A stretch of DNA of 64,000 nt, taken from Procambarus clarkii. Taxonomy: Eukaryota > Arthropoda > Malacostraca > Decapoda > Cambaridae. Shown here piece by piece: positions 53,001-62,803 of the stretch. Numbering within the stretch: the first letter of the stretch is position 1; every line of letters starts with the position of its first letter. Both the position numbers and the translations under genes were made by a program. The stretch covers positions 28,563,850-28,627,849 of the forward strand of contig NC_091219.1 in assembly GCF_040958095.1 (NCBI RefSeq). Reading direction: 5' to 3'. The notes beneath the pieces were generated by a model. It was not told the DNA's origin and did not search any database. It was given only the letters and a program-made list of their open reading frames with translations.

Positions 53001-54445
53001 CCACAGGAGTAACTGAGAAACTTGTTCTGAATACATATATTTATATTCTTTACACAAGTATATCTGAGCTTAAACTATTATGTTGTTTCCTTAGGCAAGA
53101 ATCCCCAAGGCCAATGTAATGTAAGGCAATGCACACAATGGGAAAACTTTCAGAGCAGCGGTGATGCTGACAGGTATCACTTTGTAATAAGAAAACACCA
53201 GCATACTGGAGGTCAAAGCATGTTACTTGAAAAACAAGGCTATGAAAGATGGCAACACTTTACACACACAAATCACAATAGCGTGATGCATCAAATGAAC
53301 AAATCCATAAAGGCTGTGACGAGGGTTTGAACCTACGTCGGAGAGGATCCCAGGATTGAGGATTAAGGAGCGTCTGGGATCCTCTCGGACTTAGGTTCGA
53401 ACCCTCGTCACAGCCCTTGTGGATTTGTCAACACCTAAATGAAAAATAAAAAGGTAAAATCCCAGGACACCAGAAAAAATGACCAGGTGTCTTGAGCACC
53501 ATGAGGTAGAAGAAAAACAGAACATCAAAGCACTAAAAAAAATTACAGTACCACTTAAAAGTCCATTGTTTTTATTGTTAATGGAGTTCATTAGGAGTTT
53601 TGAGGCTTTACCCGCCAAACACACAGCAAAACTACGACGTTGCTACAACGTTCGAACAAGATTTAACACCTCCTAACAAGTTATAACAACCAATATAACA
53701 AGTTGTAACAACGTTTTAATACGTCAAAAACACGTTAAGTCAAGATGTAACAACTTTATTACACGTTGTAACAAGTGGAAAATAGGGTCAGTTACGGTTT
53801 GTGTTTCCAGGGTAGTCTCTTTGAATTTCCTGGATGCTTTCCCAGTGGGGTGGCAGAGTGTCACCTGCTCTCTGCACCTCTGTGGGGGAGCCAGGTTCTG
53901 GCTCTGGTCCCCATTAAGCCAAACAGAACTGTCTGTTGTGACTTAGTAGTTGGGAGCCATCTCAATATATAGCTTCAGGGAGCCACATGAGGCTTGCCCA
54001 GAATGAGGACTTTCATTACATTCAATGTTGGATTTTTAGGTAAATACAATTAAATTATTTATTGTGATAATGTGTATATAGGTGGGCTTCCACTGTCTGC
54101 AGACCATTCAAAGTGGGGCATGGCCTAGTCCTAATAGTGTCTGGATTTTTGAGGTTCAAATACATGATCAAAAGTGTAAATTACATTTTTTTTTATGAAA
54201 CAGAATAATATTGCTGACTATTTGTTTTAATGTGATATTTGTATGTATCTGCAGGGATTCCATACTCTGAGCACTCAAGTTACAAAGAACTGAAACGCTT
54301 TGTACAGTTTATTCAGCCTAAAAAGATCATCCCTACAGTTAACATTGGGAATCCCAGTACCAGAAATATGATGGAGAAAGAATTCAGCAAGTGGTTGAGT
54401 ATGCCTCGCACCAAGAGTATTGACCAACTGTGGAAGAAAAAGTGA
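32063..54445 (+). CDS. DCLRE1A: DNA cross-link repair nuclease SNM1A, complete gene, 13 coding exons
   Basis: A 5'-3' exonuclease of the metallo-beta-lactamase/beta-CASP family that unhooks and trims DNA interstrand crosslinks in the nucleus. Exons: 32063-32118, 36960-37420, 39025-40242, 44132-44230, 44812-44936, 45443-45506, 45628-45768, 46028-46139, 47138-47281, 48643-48767, 50550-50725, 52712-52850, 54255-54445. They total 3051 nt, 1016 residues; human is 1040. All junctions are GT..AG with matching phases. An acidic N-terminus ([10 protein letters not shown]) leads to a UBZ4 finger, C139/C142/H159/C163. A PCNA-binding motif QSSILNYF lies at 581-588. The nuclease motifs are [10 protein letters not shown] (H698, H700, D702, H703), H759 in HCPGAV, D781 in GDFRA, RPTGW at 927-931 and PYSEHSSY with H960. 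The middle region is acidic and low-complexity, as in vertebrates. An acceptor at 32049 suggests an upstream untranslated exon. Intron 1 carries an intact LINE in sense orientation. Confidence 0.96.
32383..32766 (+). CDS. LINE ORF1 (C-terminal part)
   Basis: A 127-residue frame from ATG at 32383. The C-terminal part ([18 protein letters not shown], then [13 protein letters not shown] and FLSQCGL) looks like the end of ORF1 proteins in arthropod CR1/L2-type LINEs. These bind the element RNA. The first 30 or so residues may not be native. A gap of 640 bp to ORF2 contains a duplicated block. Confidence 0.6.
   Translation: MSESLLSAALYYIILTHYYLIHHMSGLVHWSCSQFTKSNLVRTAASLRKGLYINECLTRNRQQILYRLRQIRQQNPDAIHQCFVRDGLIKVRKTAEGKMFTITREENLNTFLSQCGLSHLITPNELT
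33406..36348 (+). CDS. LINE ORF2: endonuclease and reverse transcriptase, 980 residues, intact
   Basis: The protein nicks target DNA and reverse-transcribes the LINE RNA at the nick. The N-terminal endonuclease shows INLNVRSLG (about 48-55), catalytic Glu in LTETW (77-81), AGDFN (184-188) and TTDHYP (249-254). The reverse transcriptase runs from about 510 to 780, with YRPIS (551), [21 protein letters not shown] (about 680) and the FADD active site (about 709). A C-terminal domain with [10 protein letters not shown] and GPRMWNDLP follows, and there is no RNase H. This order fits the CR1/L2/Jockey group. There are no stops or frameshifts in 2.94 kb, which suggests recent insertion. It has the same orientation as DCLRE1A. 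Confidence 0.95.
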   Translation: MQSSIDPELNLLSTIYDNNHFNDLNCRYFAAHDVNNVLTHNHNISVINLNVRSLGKHFDDVSALIETIGNKFSFIILTETWLKEDTTQLFNMPNYSAIHNCRQLQRGGGTALYYHQELTCLKEIRTRDCYGEYIFASFRVKGAESVLSVGAVYRIPNTDVSVFNSNLRNLILDNRLNKNHLIIAGDFNIDLCEPEHPTAVSFLNCMNSCLLIPLITRPTRITDSTATTLDHIWTNITSPLTSGIITDSTTDHYPTFLLTNISKPPLETRELSFRLHNETAINNFITAADNVNWESELGNIGDINLAVQSFLQTTLSLYNTHCPRLTKQVTSKRLNNPWLTKGILKSINKKHDLEKKYRLGIVSKEFSKNYSLLLTKIIRRAKTNYYEDKFTQIKSNIKQTWSTISQILGSKKSLNNKPTLLSNNDGQLSASDSAIEFNRFFSSIGSSLANDIPSSSTDIKDYLTGNYPQSLYLKPINSTDVNEIILSLKTKSSALEEIPTLIYKKASRSLAPAIALLFNKSLELQTFPDILKKARVTPVHKCGDPTDVNNYRPISILPNLSKIFEKLIYKQLYSYLAKLNILSPCQYGFRPKKSTNDALISMLNSIHTALDKKELPVGLFVDLRKAFDTVNHHNLLLKLHHYGVRGHSLQYLESYLTDRLQYVSVNNTISPTLPINIGVPQGSILGPLLFLIYINDLPNASQHLKPILFADDTTFIYSSPDPLALNATVNTELNKVHHWLTANKLTLNIDKTFYILFGNKSSSLINLKINNTQICNKLDGKFLGILIDNKLNFQGHILNISKKVSKTVGILSKIRYYVPRPALVTLYYSLIYPYLNYGICAWGSTTQNHLRPLITQHKAAIRTISNSGPRHHSVPLLKSLNMLDIKSLHILSCVLYIYKTLNYNANPDLKSFIEGCNRTHEHHTRNKYSFDIPRVRLNQTRNALQIKGPRMWNDLPNHVKDCPSLNQFKIKTKHYLINSL
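38035..38215 (-). mobile_element. 5'-truncated SINE (type T2) in DCLRE1A intron 2
   Basis: The body and family end are present (GAGATGATTTCAGGGCTTAG, CAGGTACCTATTTACTGCTA); the tRNA head is missing. Confidence 0.75.
38365..38705 (+). mobile_element. LINE family B fragment
   Basis: The decayed reading [19 protein letters not shown], followed by a region around GAGGTCATAGATTCAAGC and AGTTTCAAAGCGTCATATG, corresponds to the end of LINE B ORF2 (compare [13 protein letters not shown] at 49434, minus strand). Confidence 0.7.
38850..38955 (-). mobile_element. tRNA-Lys-like SINE fragment (type T3)
   Basis: Contains the complement of AAGTTCGAACCCTCATC and ends with ATCACGCTATTGTGATTTC, shared with the copies at 5878 and 53262. 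Confidence 0.65.
40498..40570 (-). mobile_element. LINE family B 3' tail fragment
   Basis: TACTCGCCTAATTGTGCTTG, then TTGAGCTTTAGGTTCTGCCT, a diverged complement of the LINE B end. Confidence 0.5.
40640..41285 (+). mobile_element. 5'-truncated LINE family A copy
   Basis: Reads decayed [20 protein letters not shown] and [15 protein letters not shown], the relatives of [13 protein letters not shown] and [15 protein letters not shown] in the intact ORF2. It then has a 3' UTR with TTTTTGTATATAAATAAAG. Confidence 0.8.
41290..44131 (+). other. Remainder of DCLRE1A intron 3
   Basis: AT-rich sequence with short simple repeats: C-rich near 42235-42255, (GT) near 42782, (TC) near 43255. No exon or element is recognised. 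Confidence 0.5.
48415..48459. other. Perfect 17-bp hairpin in DCLRE1A intron 9
   Basis: AATCCAGAGAAGACAGA and its exact complement are separated by 11 bases. No repeat family is recognised. Confidence 0.8.
48945..49060 (+). mobile_element. Small LINE family B fragment
   Basis: TTCAAGAACACGAGGTCATA and flanks match the LINE B ORF2 end also seen at 38480-38510. Confidence 0.5.
49125..49700 (-). mobile_element. LINE family B 3' fragment
   Basis: The minus strand has an open 89-residue piece with [20 protein letters not shown] and [16 protein letters not shown], the conserved end of CR1-type ORF2. It is followed by the 3' tail (GGTGAATACAAGTAGGTGAG). It lies opposite a plus-strand fragment of the same family. 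Confidence 0.8.
49640..50215. repeat. Unclassified dispersed repeat, copy 1
   Basis: ATAGCTTCAGGGAGC, CTCACCCAGAA and TTTCATTACATTCAATG also occur in the intron at 53850-54035. An inverted partial copy lies at 49640-49720 (AGCTTCAGAGAGCCGG, GTAATGAAACGCC). Confidence 0.6.
51215..51468. mobile_element. Small non-autonomous DNA transposon (mariner/Tc1-like ends)
   Basis: The left end CAGTGGTGACTCGGTTAACA and the right end, complement CAGTGGAACCTTGGATGATG, form imperfect terminal inverted repeats, with a TA at the right flank. AATTTAATCCGTTCTGGC is typical of a widespread MITE type. No transposase. Confidence 0.55.
52092..52500 (+). mobile_element. LINE family B ORF2 end, relic
   Basis: Reads [20 protein letters not shown] and [15 protein letters not shown], matching [19 protein letters not shown] and [15 protein letters not shown] in other LINE B copies. 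5'-truncated. Confidence 0.75.
53262..53435. mobile_element. Palindromic pair of tRNA-Lys-like SINE (T3) pieces
   Basis: CACACACAAATCACAATAGC and GATGCATCAAATGAACAAAT start the first piece. GGGTTTGAACCTACGTCGGA is mirrored downstream by TCGGACTTAGGTTCGAACCC, so two heads face each other around a short centre. Confidence 0.65.
53850..54035 (+). repeat. Unclassified dispersed repeat, copy 2
   Basis: Shares GGGAGCCAGGTTCTGGCTC, TAGCTTCAGGGAGCCACA and TTTCATTACATTCAATG with copy 1 at 50075-50215. Confidence 0.6.
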
Positions 54446-57400
54446 AAGTTATGCCTAATTTTTTTAATCATTAGTTGCTGTTATACTAGTAAGTTTAGTT
54501 TCATCTCTTCCAAAGATCACCCAAGAACATTTTTCATTGAATCTTAATGTGTATGTTTTAATATTACTTCTTTTTCCCCTATCTGAATTTTATCTGTAAA
54601 TAGTTACTGACATTATCTTAACATATTAATTAAAAGTACAATGTACATACATGTAGGCCCCCCCCCCCTCCCCACCAATAACCTCTTTTAACTCTCCTCC
54701 CCCCACACAAGAGAGAGATCATGCCCACTATCATTGCTCTACACACTGATATTTCTGCTCTTGTTGAAAGAATGGTTTCAAATTTTTTTGTCTGTAGGGT
54801 ATTCAGTGTATATATTCTCGATAAGACAGCAAAATGTCACTTAAAATCTTGAAAATATTATCTGTTGTATCCTTTATCTGTGATAATAATAGTAATAATA
54901 ATACTGCAAAAATAATAATAATAATGTACTTTAATAATAATAATAATACTGTTCTGTAATAATAACAAATGCATTGGTATATCAGATAATGTCGTAGAAA
55001 TGGTGCTAAGTAATAAGTGTTTTCCTTGTTGGTAAAGTTGAGTATATAAAAAAATATATATTTCCATTTATAAATATCCAGACATTAAGTGAAGAAATAT
55101 AGACAACTGCAAGATTTATGGATAACAAAATACAGTACTGAAATAGCCAAACCATTAATTTAGAAACGAGCTAGAACTTCTCTTCCTCTTCTTAGTTACG
55201 CCTGGTCCCCAACAGGTGGCAGCACTCTGGGAGCTGCCAGCTCCTTTGCAATTTTACCCCAGACATCCTGTCGCTGATGTCTGTGAATACAGACCTTTCC
55301 GAGTCACTGGCTGTAGCGAATCCACTATTTTCAAGATAAGTGTAGACTGTTCTTTGGACACTGTCCTGTGAGGGGACTACTTGCCATTCATAAAATTTCT
55401 GGCCTTTGTATTTGTTGCATAACTGTGTTTCAGGTAGTGATGGGACGATACTTAAAATTTTTAACAACTCCAATACCGATAATGATTTCACCTAAACGTC
55501 TCAATTCCAATACAGTATAATTATCAATTATGATTCTTTAAACAAAAAAATTGTTGGATACATATTTTCTGAACATTTTTGTATTTTAGTTTGCAAAAAT
55601 GAATGATTTACATTATGATCATGGTAACTATAATATAATTGATTAATTTAAAACTAGAAAACATTTGGTAAATTCAGCTTAATCTTCTGAAAGAAACCTG
55701 CAAAGTGAAAACATTTCATTATACATGCAGATATACAGTACATGCTTTAATTGTCTTCTGTATAGTAATAAATTTGTTAGCCTTATTTGAAATGAAGTTA
55801 ATATTACAATGCCAGCTCAGTTAAGCATAGCTAATTCCGTTTTACTCAAAAAGTAATCTTTTATTTACAAAATAGAAGAAATTTTTACAATTTTATTTTC
55901 ATGTCTTAATATGTTTTGACATGTATTACAGTATATCATCGGCTCTCAGGAAAAATATAAATATTTCGGTGATAAATAGTCAAAATAAAAGGGCATTTAT
56001 TTGAACATCCAGAACGGGTCCAGATATACGGATACGGATCGGATCCAGATACTAGATATTATATGAATCCAGTATATGATTCGGATTTTGCATGTTGCAG
56101 TGTATAGTGTATTTTTACTCTTACTGTAGAGAAACTCATTCTTTGCCACTGAGTGATGCTTAGGGATCCACCACTGTGGATCCCTCTTAATGTACAGTAT
56201 ATTTGTTGTTGTTTTTATTATTATTTTTCCCTTTGTACATAAATACTGTACAAGATAAATATTTACAATGAAGAGTACAATTTAAAACTTAAAATCATGT
56301 GTAAGATATTTTTAAAATTTAGTGCACAATTGTTTTTATTAGCACTTGCTCAAGGTATTAGAATGTAAGAACTCTTGTACTGCATATATAAATAAAATAG
56401 AAAGTTTTTACAGAATTTATACAAAAAAATTGAATTTTGATTCTCCTTTATAATTGTATAAATGTAAATTTGCTTCTATCAAATAAAAATGTTATAGAAA
56501 GTTGGTACTTATATATTGCAACTACAGTACTGTATTATCCTTTGCTAGGTTCCGTTATTATCTGACAACTAAATTAAAGCCCATCCATTGTTTTGCTGGA
56601 CAGTGCTTTTACAGACATTGTGTGTAACACAAGATCACAAGCACTGACTATAGATGTTGTATTTGTGATTTGATTTAGATGAGTGATATGTTTAATATAT
56701 AACTCATTAGGACCAGTTTAGTGGTGTCCCCTCTCGATCAAGTTTGAGCAATGGGTAAATTGAGAGCAAGGAAGTGCATTTGTATTAAACAGCTGCAATT
56801 TGAATGTGGTGTGAGAGTAGTTTAGGCAAGTGTGAAGGTAGACATCAGGTCATAAATGCCTGGGTATAGACCAAGGTCCTTCAAACTTTTTCAACCGCAA
56901 CCCACGTTAGTTTTATGCAGTAACCACGAGACCCACTAACATATATCATTTTCAAATGCATATTACTAGCACCTGCACCTTGCATAAAGAGAAACATAAT
57001 ATGATATATCATTTTCTTTCTCATTTGATACATGCAGACATAAAGTGTTTACACACTCATTTCGGTGAGATAAGACAATTCTAACCTATAAGATGACACC
57101 AAATACAAACTTTTAATAAAGTGCAGCAAGCAAAGTAGAGGAGAAATTTGTACTAGGCTTACCTATTCAGTGTGTTTGGTGGAACTACTTGTTATTTGTT
57201 AGCCTGGTCGAATCTGGCTTACTGGAGGATAAGGCCACATGTATATTGGCAGTGGTTTCTCTCTGATCTTGAGCTTTGATAGGGTTGAGAAGCCAACCTC
57301 ACACAAGCAAGTGATCAAAAAAAGGTAGCAAGAGCAAGATACTATATACATAAGTTGGAATATTCCTTGAGTACACTGATCCAGAATGACGACAATGAGG

Positions 57401-58255
57401 ATGTCTTGTGCCTGATTCTTAATGTATTAAGACAAATTAACTCTTCTTCCTGATTAGCGGTTTAAATTTAATTCAACAAGAGAATCTGCAGTTTCAAATG
57501 CAAATGAGTCTTAAATACAGTGTTTTCTTTCAAATATATCATCATCTTCTCTTGAAAAATTCTAACACGAAAATACACAGGCTTCCTGTCATTGACAATG
57601 AATTAATATGCAATGGTTCACATTTTTCAAATTACAGTATTGTAACTATTATCTACGGGGGATCCAGTGCAACAGAGCTAGTGAATTAACACTAAGTATT
57701 TAGATAGTAAGGGAATTTGGAAAAAATATGAATTATAAGAGCTTGCAAGAATTATATGACCGTACAAGACTTATAGGAACCTGCAATTACAGAACAAGAC
57801 TTAGAGATATTCAGTATTCCTAGTATAACTAACAAGAATTATAAGAACCACAAGAAGTCCAGTAATTAGCAAAAATTATATAAAATTGAAAGAGCTACAG
57901 TGTTGTGCATTGGTGGTAGTAAGCTGTATAATACGTATTAACTTCTATATAAGCTCTGTATGGATTACAATGAAATAATTTTTCTATAAATTTTGATACC
58001 AGGCATATAGTACAGTTCTATATATTGCTCCAAACTCCTCTCAAGGCCATGTTTAAGTAATTACAACTGTCATATAAATGAAGCATTTTTATATTTTTTA
58101 AGAAACCAATTAGTAGTCATGTATTCTTTCAGCATAAACCAAGCTGCCAAATATTATATATACTGTATATGTATCCATCAAATAGCATAATAACAATTGA
58201 CCAATAACTGAGCTCTTGTATAAATATATTTCTGCTTGGCTGGTTCTCTTTTTTT
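54446..58255. other. 3' flank of DCLRE1A and gene-poor AT-rich sequence
   Basis: ATTAAA at 54629 and AATAAA near 56392 are candidate poly(A) signals. A minus-strand open frame at 55192-55491 (99 residues, with YKGQKFYEWQVVPSQDSVQR) has no recognised family. Near 56880, TCCTTCAAACTTTTTC with AACCCACG resembles an hAT transposon end. TAATAATAA runs lie at 54885-54965. Otherwise nothing is seen. Confidence 0.5.
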
Positions 58256-58258
58256 TTT

Positions 58259-59282
58259 TCTACACGACTGGGTTTCAAATGACTGGGTTTCATATGACAG
58301 GATTTAAATGACTGGGTTTCAAGTGACAGGGTTTCAAATGACTGGGTTTCAAATTACATGGGTTTCAAATGACTGGGTTTCAAATGACTGGGTTTTATAT
58401 GACAGGATTTTAAATGACTGGGATTCAAGTGACATGATTTTAAATGACTGGGTTTCAAATGACTGGGTTTCAAGTGACAGGATTTGAAATGACTGGGTTT
58501 CAAGTGACAGGATTATAAATGACTGGGTTTCAAATGACAGGATTTTAAATGACTGGGTTTCAAATAACAGGATTTTAAATGACTGGGTTTCAAATAACAG
58601 GATTTTAAATGACTGGGTTTCAAATGACAGGGTTTCAAATGACAGGGTTTCAAATGACTGGGTTTCAAATGACAAGGGTTTCAAATGACTGGGTTTCAAA
58701 TGACTGGGTTTTAAATGACAGGATTTTAAATGACTGGGTTTCAAGTGACAGGATTATAAATGACTGGGTTTCAAGTGACAGAATTTGAAATGACTGGGTT
58801 TCAAGTGACAGGATTTTAAATGACTGGGATTCAAGTGACATGATTTTAAATGACTGGGTTTCAAATGACTGGGTTTCAAGTGACAGGATTTGAAATGACT
58901 GGGTTTCAAGTGACAGGATTATAAATGACTGGGTTTCAAATGACAGGATTTTAAATGACTGGGTTTCAAATAACAGGATTTTAAATGACTGGGTTTCAAA
59001 TAACAGGATTTTAAATGACTGGGTTTCAAATGACAGGGTTTCAAATGACTGGGTTTCAAATGACAAGGGTTTCAAATGACTGGGTTTCAAATGACTGGGT
59101 TTTAAATGACAGGATTTTAAATGACTGGGTTTCAAGTGACAGGATTATAAATGACTGGGTTTCAAGTGACAGAATTTTAAATGACTGGGTTTCAAGTGAC
59201 AGGATTTTAAATGACTGGGTTTCAAGTGACAGGATTTTAAATGACTGGGTTTCAAGTGACAGGATTCTAAATGACTGGGTCC
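58259..59282. repeat. Satellite of alternating 15-bp units with higher-order repeat
   Basis: About 68 units of AATGACTGGGTTTCA / AATGACAGGATTTTA type, mostly as 30-bp dimers. A variant-containing block at about 58420 is repeated at 58827 (offset 406 bp) with the same order of variants, which shows a higher-order duplication. The open frames of up to 156 residues (PSHLKSCHLK, SFETQSF) follow from the 15-bp period. Confidence 0.93.
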
Positions 59283-59289
59283 TCTTTCC

Positions 59290-59894
59290 TGGTACCTGAG
59301 TGTTGCCGTGTACACTCCCTTTTTCTTGCTACCTGTTTTGGGGGCCACAGTCATTGGAAGAACTCTCCATGAAAGTGATCCAAGGTAAAACGTGAATGCC
59401 TCGGGAGTCAACTATATTGACTCCATTTGAAAACGTTTGTTTATTAACAAGCTTAAGTATACACAGCAATGTGCTGCTACGCTAATTTATTAGGAAAGAT
59501 TACACGGTGTAGTGGCTAGGCTTCTCATGCTCGACTACTGTCTCCGAAACCTTGCTAGGAAGGGAACTTTATGTAAAAATTGCACGTTGATGGTCTCAGA
59601 GATGATGTGGCCGGGTAAACGGCAAGATGTTGCAAACATAATCCTCTCGAGAAATGCCGTTGCAGAAAGGATGAGTGAATTATCAGAGAATATTAAATCG
59701 TCTCAAAGTGAAAATAAAGACCATTACTGCATTTTATATTATTACATTTAAGTATAGATTACTACATTTAAGTGAAGAAGTGTGTGTGTGTATGTGTATT
59801 TACTGTGTCTGCAGAATCGAGCTATTGAATCCCACCTTTCTAACCAATCTAGTTTTCCTCTATTATATCTACTACATATGTTTCTAACACACGC
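59290..59894. other. Spacer between satellite and SINE
   Basis: No gene recognised. A short plus-strand stretch near 59512-59670 reads LLMLDYCLRNLARKG without a start context or family. Confidence 0.4.
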
Positions 59895-60072
59895 GCACAT
59901 CCCCAGGAAGCAGCTGTCTAACTCCCAGGTACCTATTTACTGTTAGATGAACAGGTGTATCAGGGTGAAAGAAACTGCCCATTTGTTTCCTCCACGGCCG
60001 TGAATCGAACCCCGGCCCTTAAGACTACGACTCCCGAGGGTCGTGGCTGCCCACTCAGCCGCGAGGACCCTA
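59895..60072 (-). mobile_element. tRNA-derived SINE (type T2)
   Basis: The head complement contains CGTGAATCGAACCCCGG and CCACTCAGCCGCGAGGACCC; the body is CAGGTACCTATTTACTGTTA. The family end is missing beyond 59895. Confidence 0.75.
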
Positions 60073-60074
60073 GA

Positions 60075-61085
60075 TTACTGTACTCACCTATTTGTGCTTG
60101 AGGGGGGTTGAGCTCTGGCTCTTTGGTCCCGCCTCTCAACCGTCATCAACTGGTGTACAGGTTCATGAGCCTTCTGGGCTCTATCATATCTACATTTAAA
60201 ACTGTGTATGGAATCAGCCTCCACTACGTCACTGTTTAATGCATTCCATTTGGTAACAACTCTTGACACTGAAAAAATCTTTCTTATGTCTCTGTGGCTC
60301 ATCTGGGTACTAAGTTTCCACCTGTGTCCCCTTCTTTGCGTACCACCCGTGTTAAACACTTTATCTACCCTGTCAATTTCTGATAATTTTGTAGGTCGTG
60401 ATCATGTCTCCCCTTACTCTTCTGTCTTACAGTGTCGTGAGGTGCATTTCCCGTAGCTTTTCCTCATAACTCATGCCTCTTAGTTCTGGGACTAGCCTAG
60501 TGGCATATCTCTAATTTTTTCCAGCTTCGTCTTGTGCTTGACAAGGTATCGGACGGGCTCCATGCTGGGGCCGCATACTCCAGGATTGGTCTAACATATG
60601 TAGTATACAAGGTTCTGAATGATTCCTTACACAGGTTCCTGAAGGCAGTTCTGATGTTAGCCAGCCTCGCATACGCCGCGGATGTTATTCTTTTTATGTG
60701 GGCTTCAGGAGACAGGTTTGGTGTGATATCAACTCCTAGATCTTTCTCTCTGTTCCATGAAGGACTTCATCTCCCATTCGGTATCCTATGTCTGGCCTCC
60801 TGTTTCTACTGCCTAGTTTCATTACCTTACATTTACTTGAATTGAACTTTAGTAGCCATTTGTTCGACCATTCATTCAGTTTGTCTAGGTCATCTTGTAG
60901 CCTCATACTTTCTTCCTCTGTCTAAATCTTCCTCATAATTTTTGCATCATCAGCAAACAATGAGAGGAACGATTCTATACCCTCTGGGAGATCATTTACA
61001 TATATCAGAAACAATATCTGTTCAAGGACTGATCCCTGTGGGACAGCCCCCACTAACCGACCAGAAGACTTTCCAGCCAAATAGT
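60075..61085 (-). mobile_element. LINE family B, reverse-transcriptase part to 3' end
   Basis: The minus strand carries RT motifs AVPQGSVL, FLIYVNDLPEGI and LFADDAKI (60922-61116). After a broken stretch come [20 protein letters not shown] and the diagnostic 3' tail (GTTGAGAGGCGGGACCAAAG, GGTGAGTACA). 5'-truncated, with more than one break, so it is inactive. Confidence 0.85.
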
Positions 61086-61089
61086 GGAT

Positions 61090-61750
61090 CCTCCTACCAG
61101 GCGACCCAGCCTTCACAATGGGGACCCAAGGCCCCCACAGGTTCCTTTGCAGCCCCCTGCATCACTTGCAGGCATTATCCCTGGTCTTATTCGACTAGCA
61201 GAGAGGCTTAATAATTGCCGGACCAGACAACCACCGATTCGTCAGTGTACTGAACTCATTATACCTTGCCAATGGCCTGGAACCCATCATAGCCCCTAGC
61301 GCAAGTCTCACTACTTCCACTACTACACAGGGGACTTCCACAAGGTCGATCTCATCTCAGACCCCAGCTCCACCAAAGATCCAGGCTGCACAAACAGCAG
61401 CACCCTCCACTCGAGCTCCCAACACTCCTACCATCACTATCTCTGCAGACACGTTAGCACACGTGCTGTCTACAAATACTAACAGCACCACCAACGACGC
61501 TGAAAAAGCTTCTACCACTAATCCACGACACCTGAGTCTTCATCAGGCTGCGAGACAAAGACAAAACTACCAATTACGGATGTTACGGACTCCTCACAGG
61601 AGGAAATCTTACTAGGAGCTTCACCGCCGCAGCCCAGATACAACACCTACTCTGTACAAGACCTCCTCATGGAGGTCAACTCGCAGCAAGTCTTAGCCAA
61701 AGAAAAAACGCAAGGCCTAGAGGTCTACACTCACCCACCAGCTCCATAAA
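61090..61750 (+). pseudogene. Coding-like remnant of unknown origin
   Basis: Pro/Thr/Ser-rich reads such as TPAPPKIQAAQTAAPSTRAP and SADTLAHVLST, and later YSVQDLLMEVNSQQVLAKEK, have the composition of protein-coding DNA but lie in different frames. They may be the relic of a transposable-element protein. No family can be named. Confidence 0.35.
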
Positions 61751-62580
61751 GCGTACAGCTCATTTACATCGTTTTACATAAATGATGTAAATGTATATTA
61801 AATAAACGTGCCCATGCTACATTTAGGGGGAAGGCTTAATCGTTATCATACAATGAATCAATCGTTAATCCTTTTGATGATGTATCTGTTGATTAACGCA
61901 AAAGAATTTAAGGAATTTCTTGTTTAATTTTCTTTCGTAGCAAACATTCTCACGTGTGCATATATATATATACACACACACAATCATGTACCTTTATAAT
62001 TATAGTTGTTTTGTATGTTAAGGATAATGAATATTATCATCTGAAACTGAAGGAAGTTAAGTACCTTCAATGTACTGAGTCGATGACCGTGGCTGCTGCC
62101 CAACCTCGGGGGCCATTGCAGTCAGACTCGTGGCCTCCTGGCACTGACAAATAAATTAATTCCTCTGTTGCTTTTCAGACAAAAAGGGCCAATGTAGATT
62201 CATTTTGAGTGCTGTCTGTTTAATTTTAAGAGATGAGTTTTGTTCAGTGTACTAGGAGTGAAATGTTTCATTGCAGGACAAGAATAGTGTTGCTGTTTAA
62301 TTAAAGACGATACGCAGTTTGCCTGGACGCTATACTTTGCTCCAGCTTTGGCAGCAAGAGGCGTAAGCCCTCTGCAACATGAATATACATATTGCAAACA
62401 CAGAAATAATTATTTTGAAAAATAAACTTGACGTCTAATGTGTGCAACTGGCCCCATGTGTAGACAGCACCTCCCCTTGAAGGTGAATGACATAAAGGGA
62501 AGGATGGCGTGCGGTGCCATGTGTTTCATACCTTTAATAGGGTGTTTTTGGACTCTATATCCCAATTTATTGTAGGTGAA
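61751..62580. other. AT-rich spacer
   Basis: A short (TA)/(CA) run lies at 61960-61982. No gene or known repeat is recognised. Confidence 0.45.
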
Positions 62581-62589
62581 ATATAAAGG

Positions 62590-62790
62590 TCGTATGCCAC
62601 TTGGGAAGGTAGACGGCGCATGCGCACTCGACTTTCTTTTGTCCGAAAAACCCGATGGCCGACAAACATTGAGCTGCGACGCGATCGGACGAGGTGGAGG
62701 TCGCCGCGCTCCCACACCCGCGGTTTTTTTGTAATAATTCCACAGAAAGTAGCCGTTAAAACGCTCCCAATTGTGTTAGATATAGCGGAG
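62590..62790 (+). promoter_or_regulatory. CpG-rich block with NRF-1-like site, candidate promoter
   Basis: GGCGCATGCGCA (near 62612-62624) fits the palindromic NRF-1 consensus. The next 90 bp are dense in CpG (GCGACGCGATCGGACG, GTCGCCGCG), unlike the surrounding AT-rich DNA. A TATA box is not evident. This is an inferred promoter only. Confidence 0.4.
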
Positions 62791-62803
62791 GAGGCGCGTG
62801 AGG

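Noticed and set aside
55192-55491. Host gene on the minus strand
   Set aside because: A 99-residue open frame with no splice context and no recognised domain; kept only as a note in the flanking-region entry.
58349-59411. Repeat protein with SFETQSF or PSHLKSCHLK units
   Set aside because: This is the reading of a 15-bp satellite whose period keeps frames open; both strands are open, which is not expected of a real gene.
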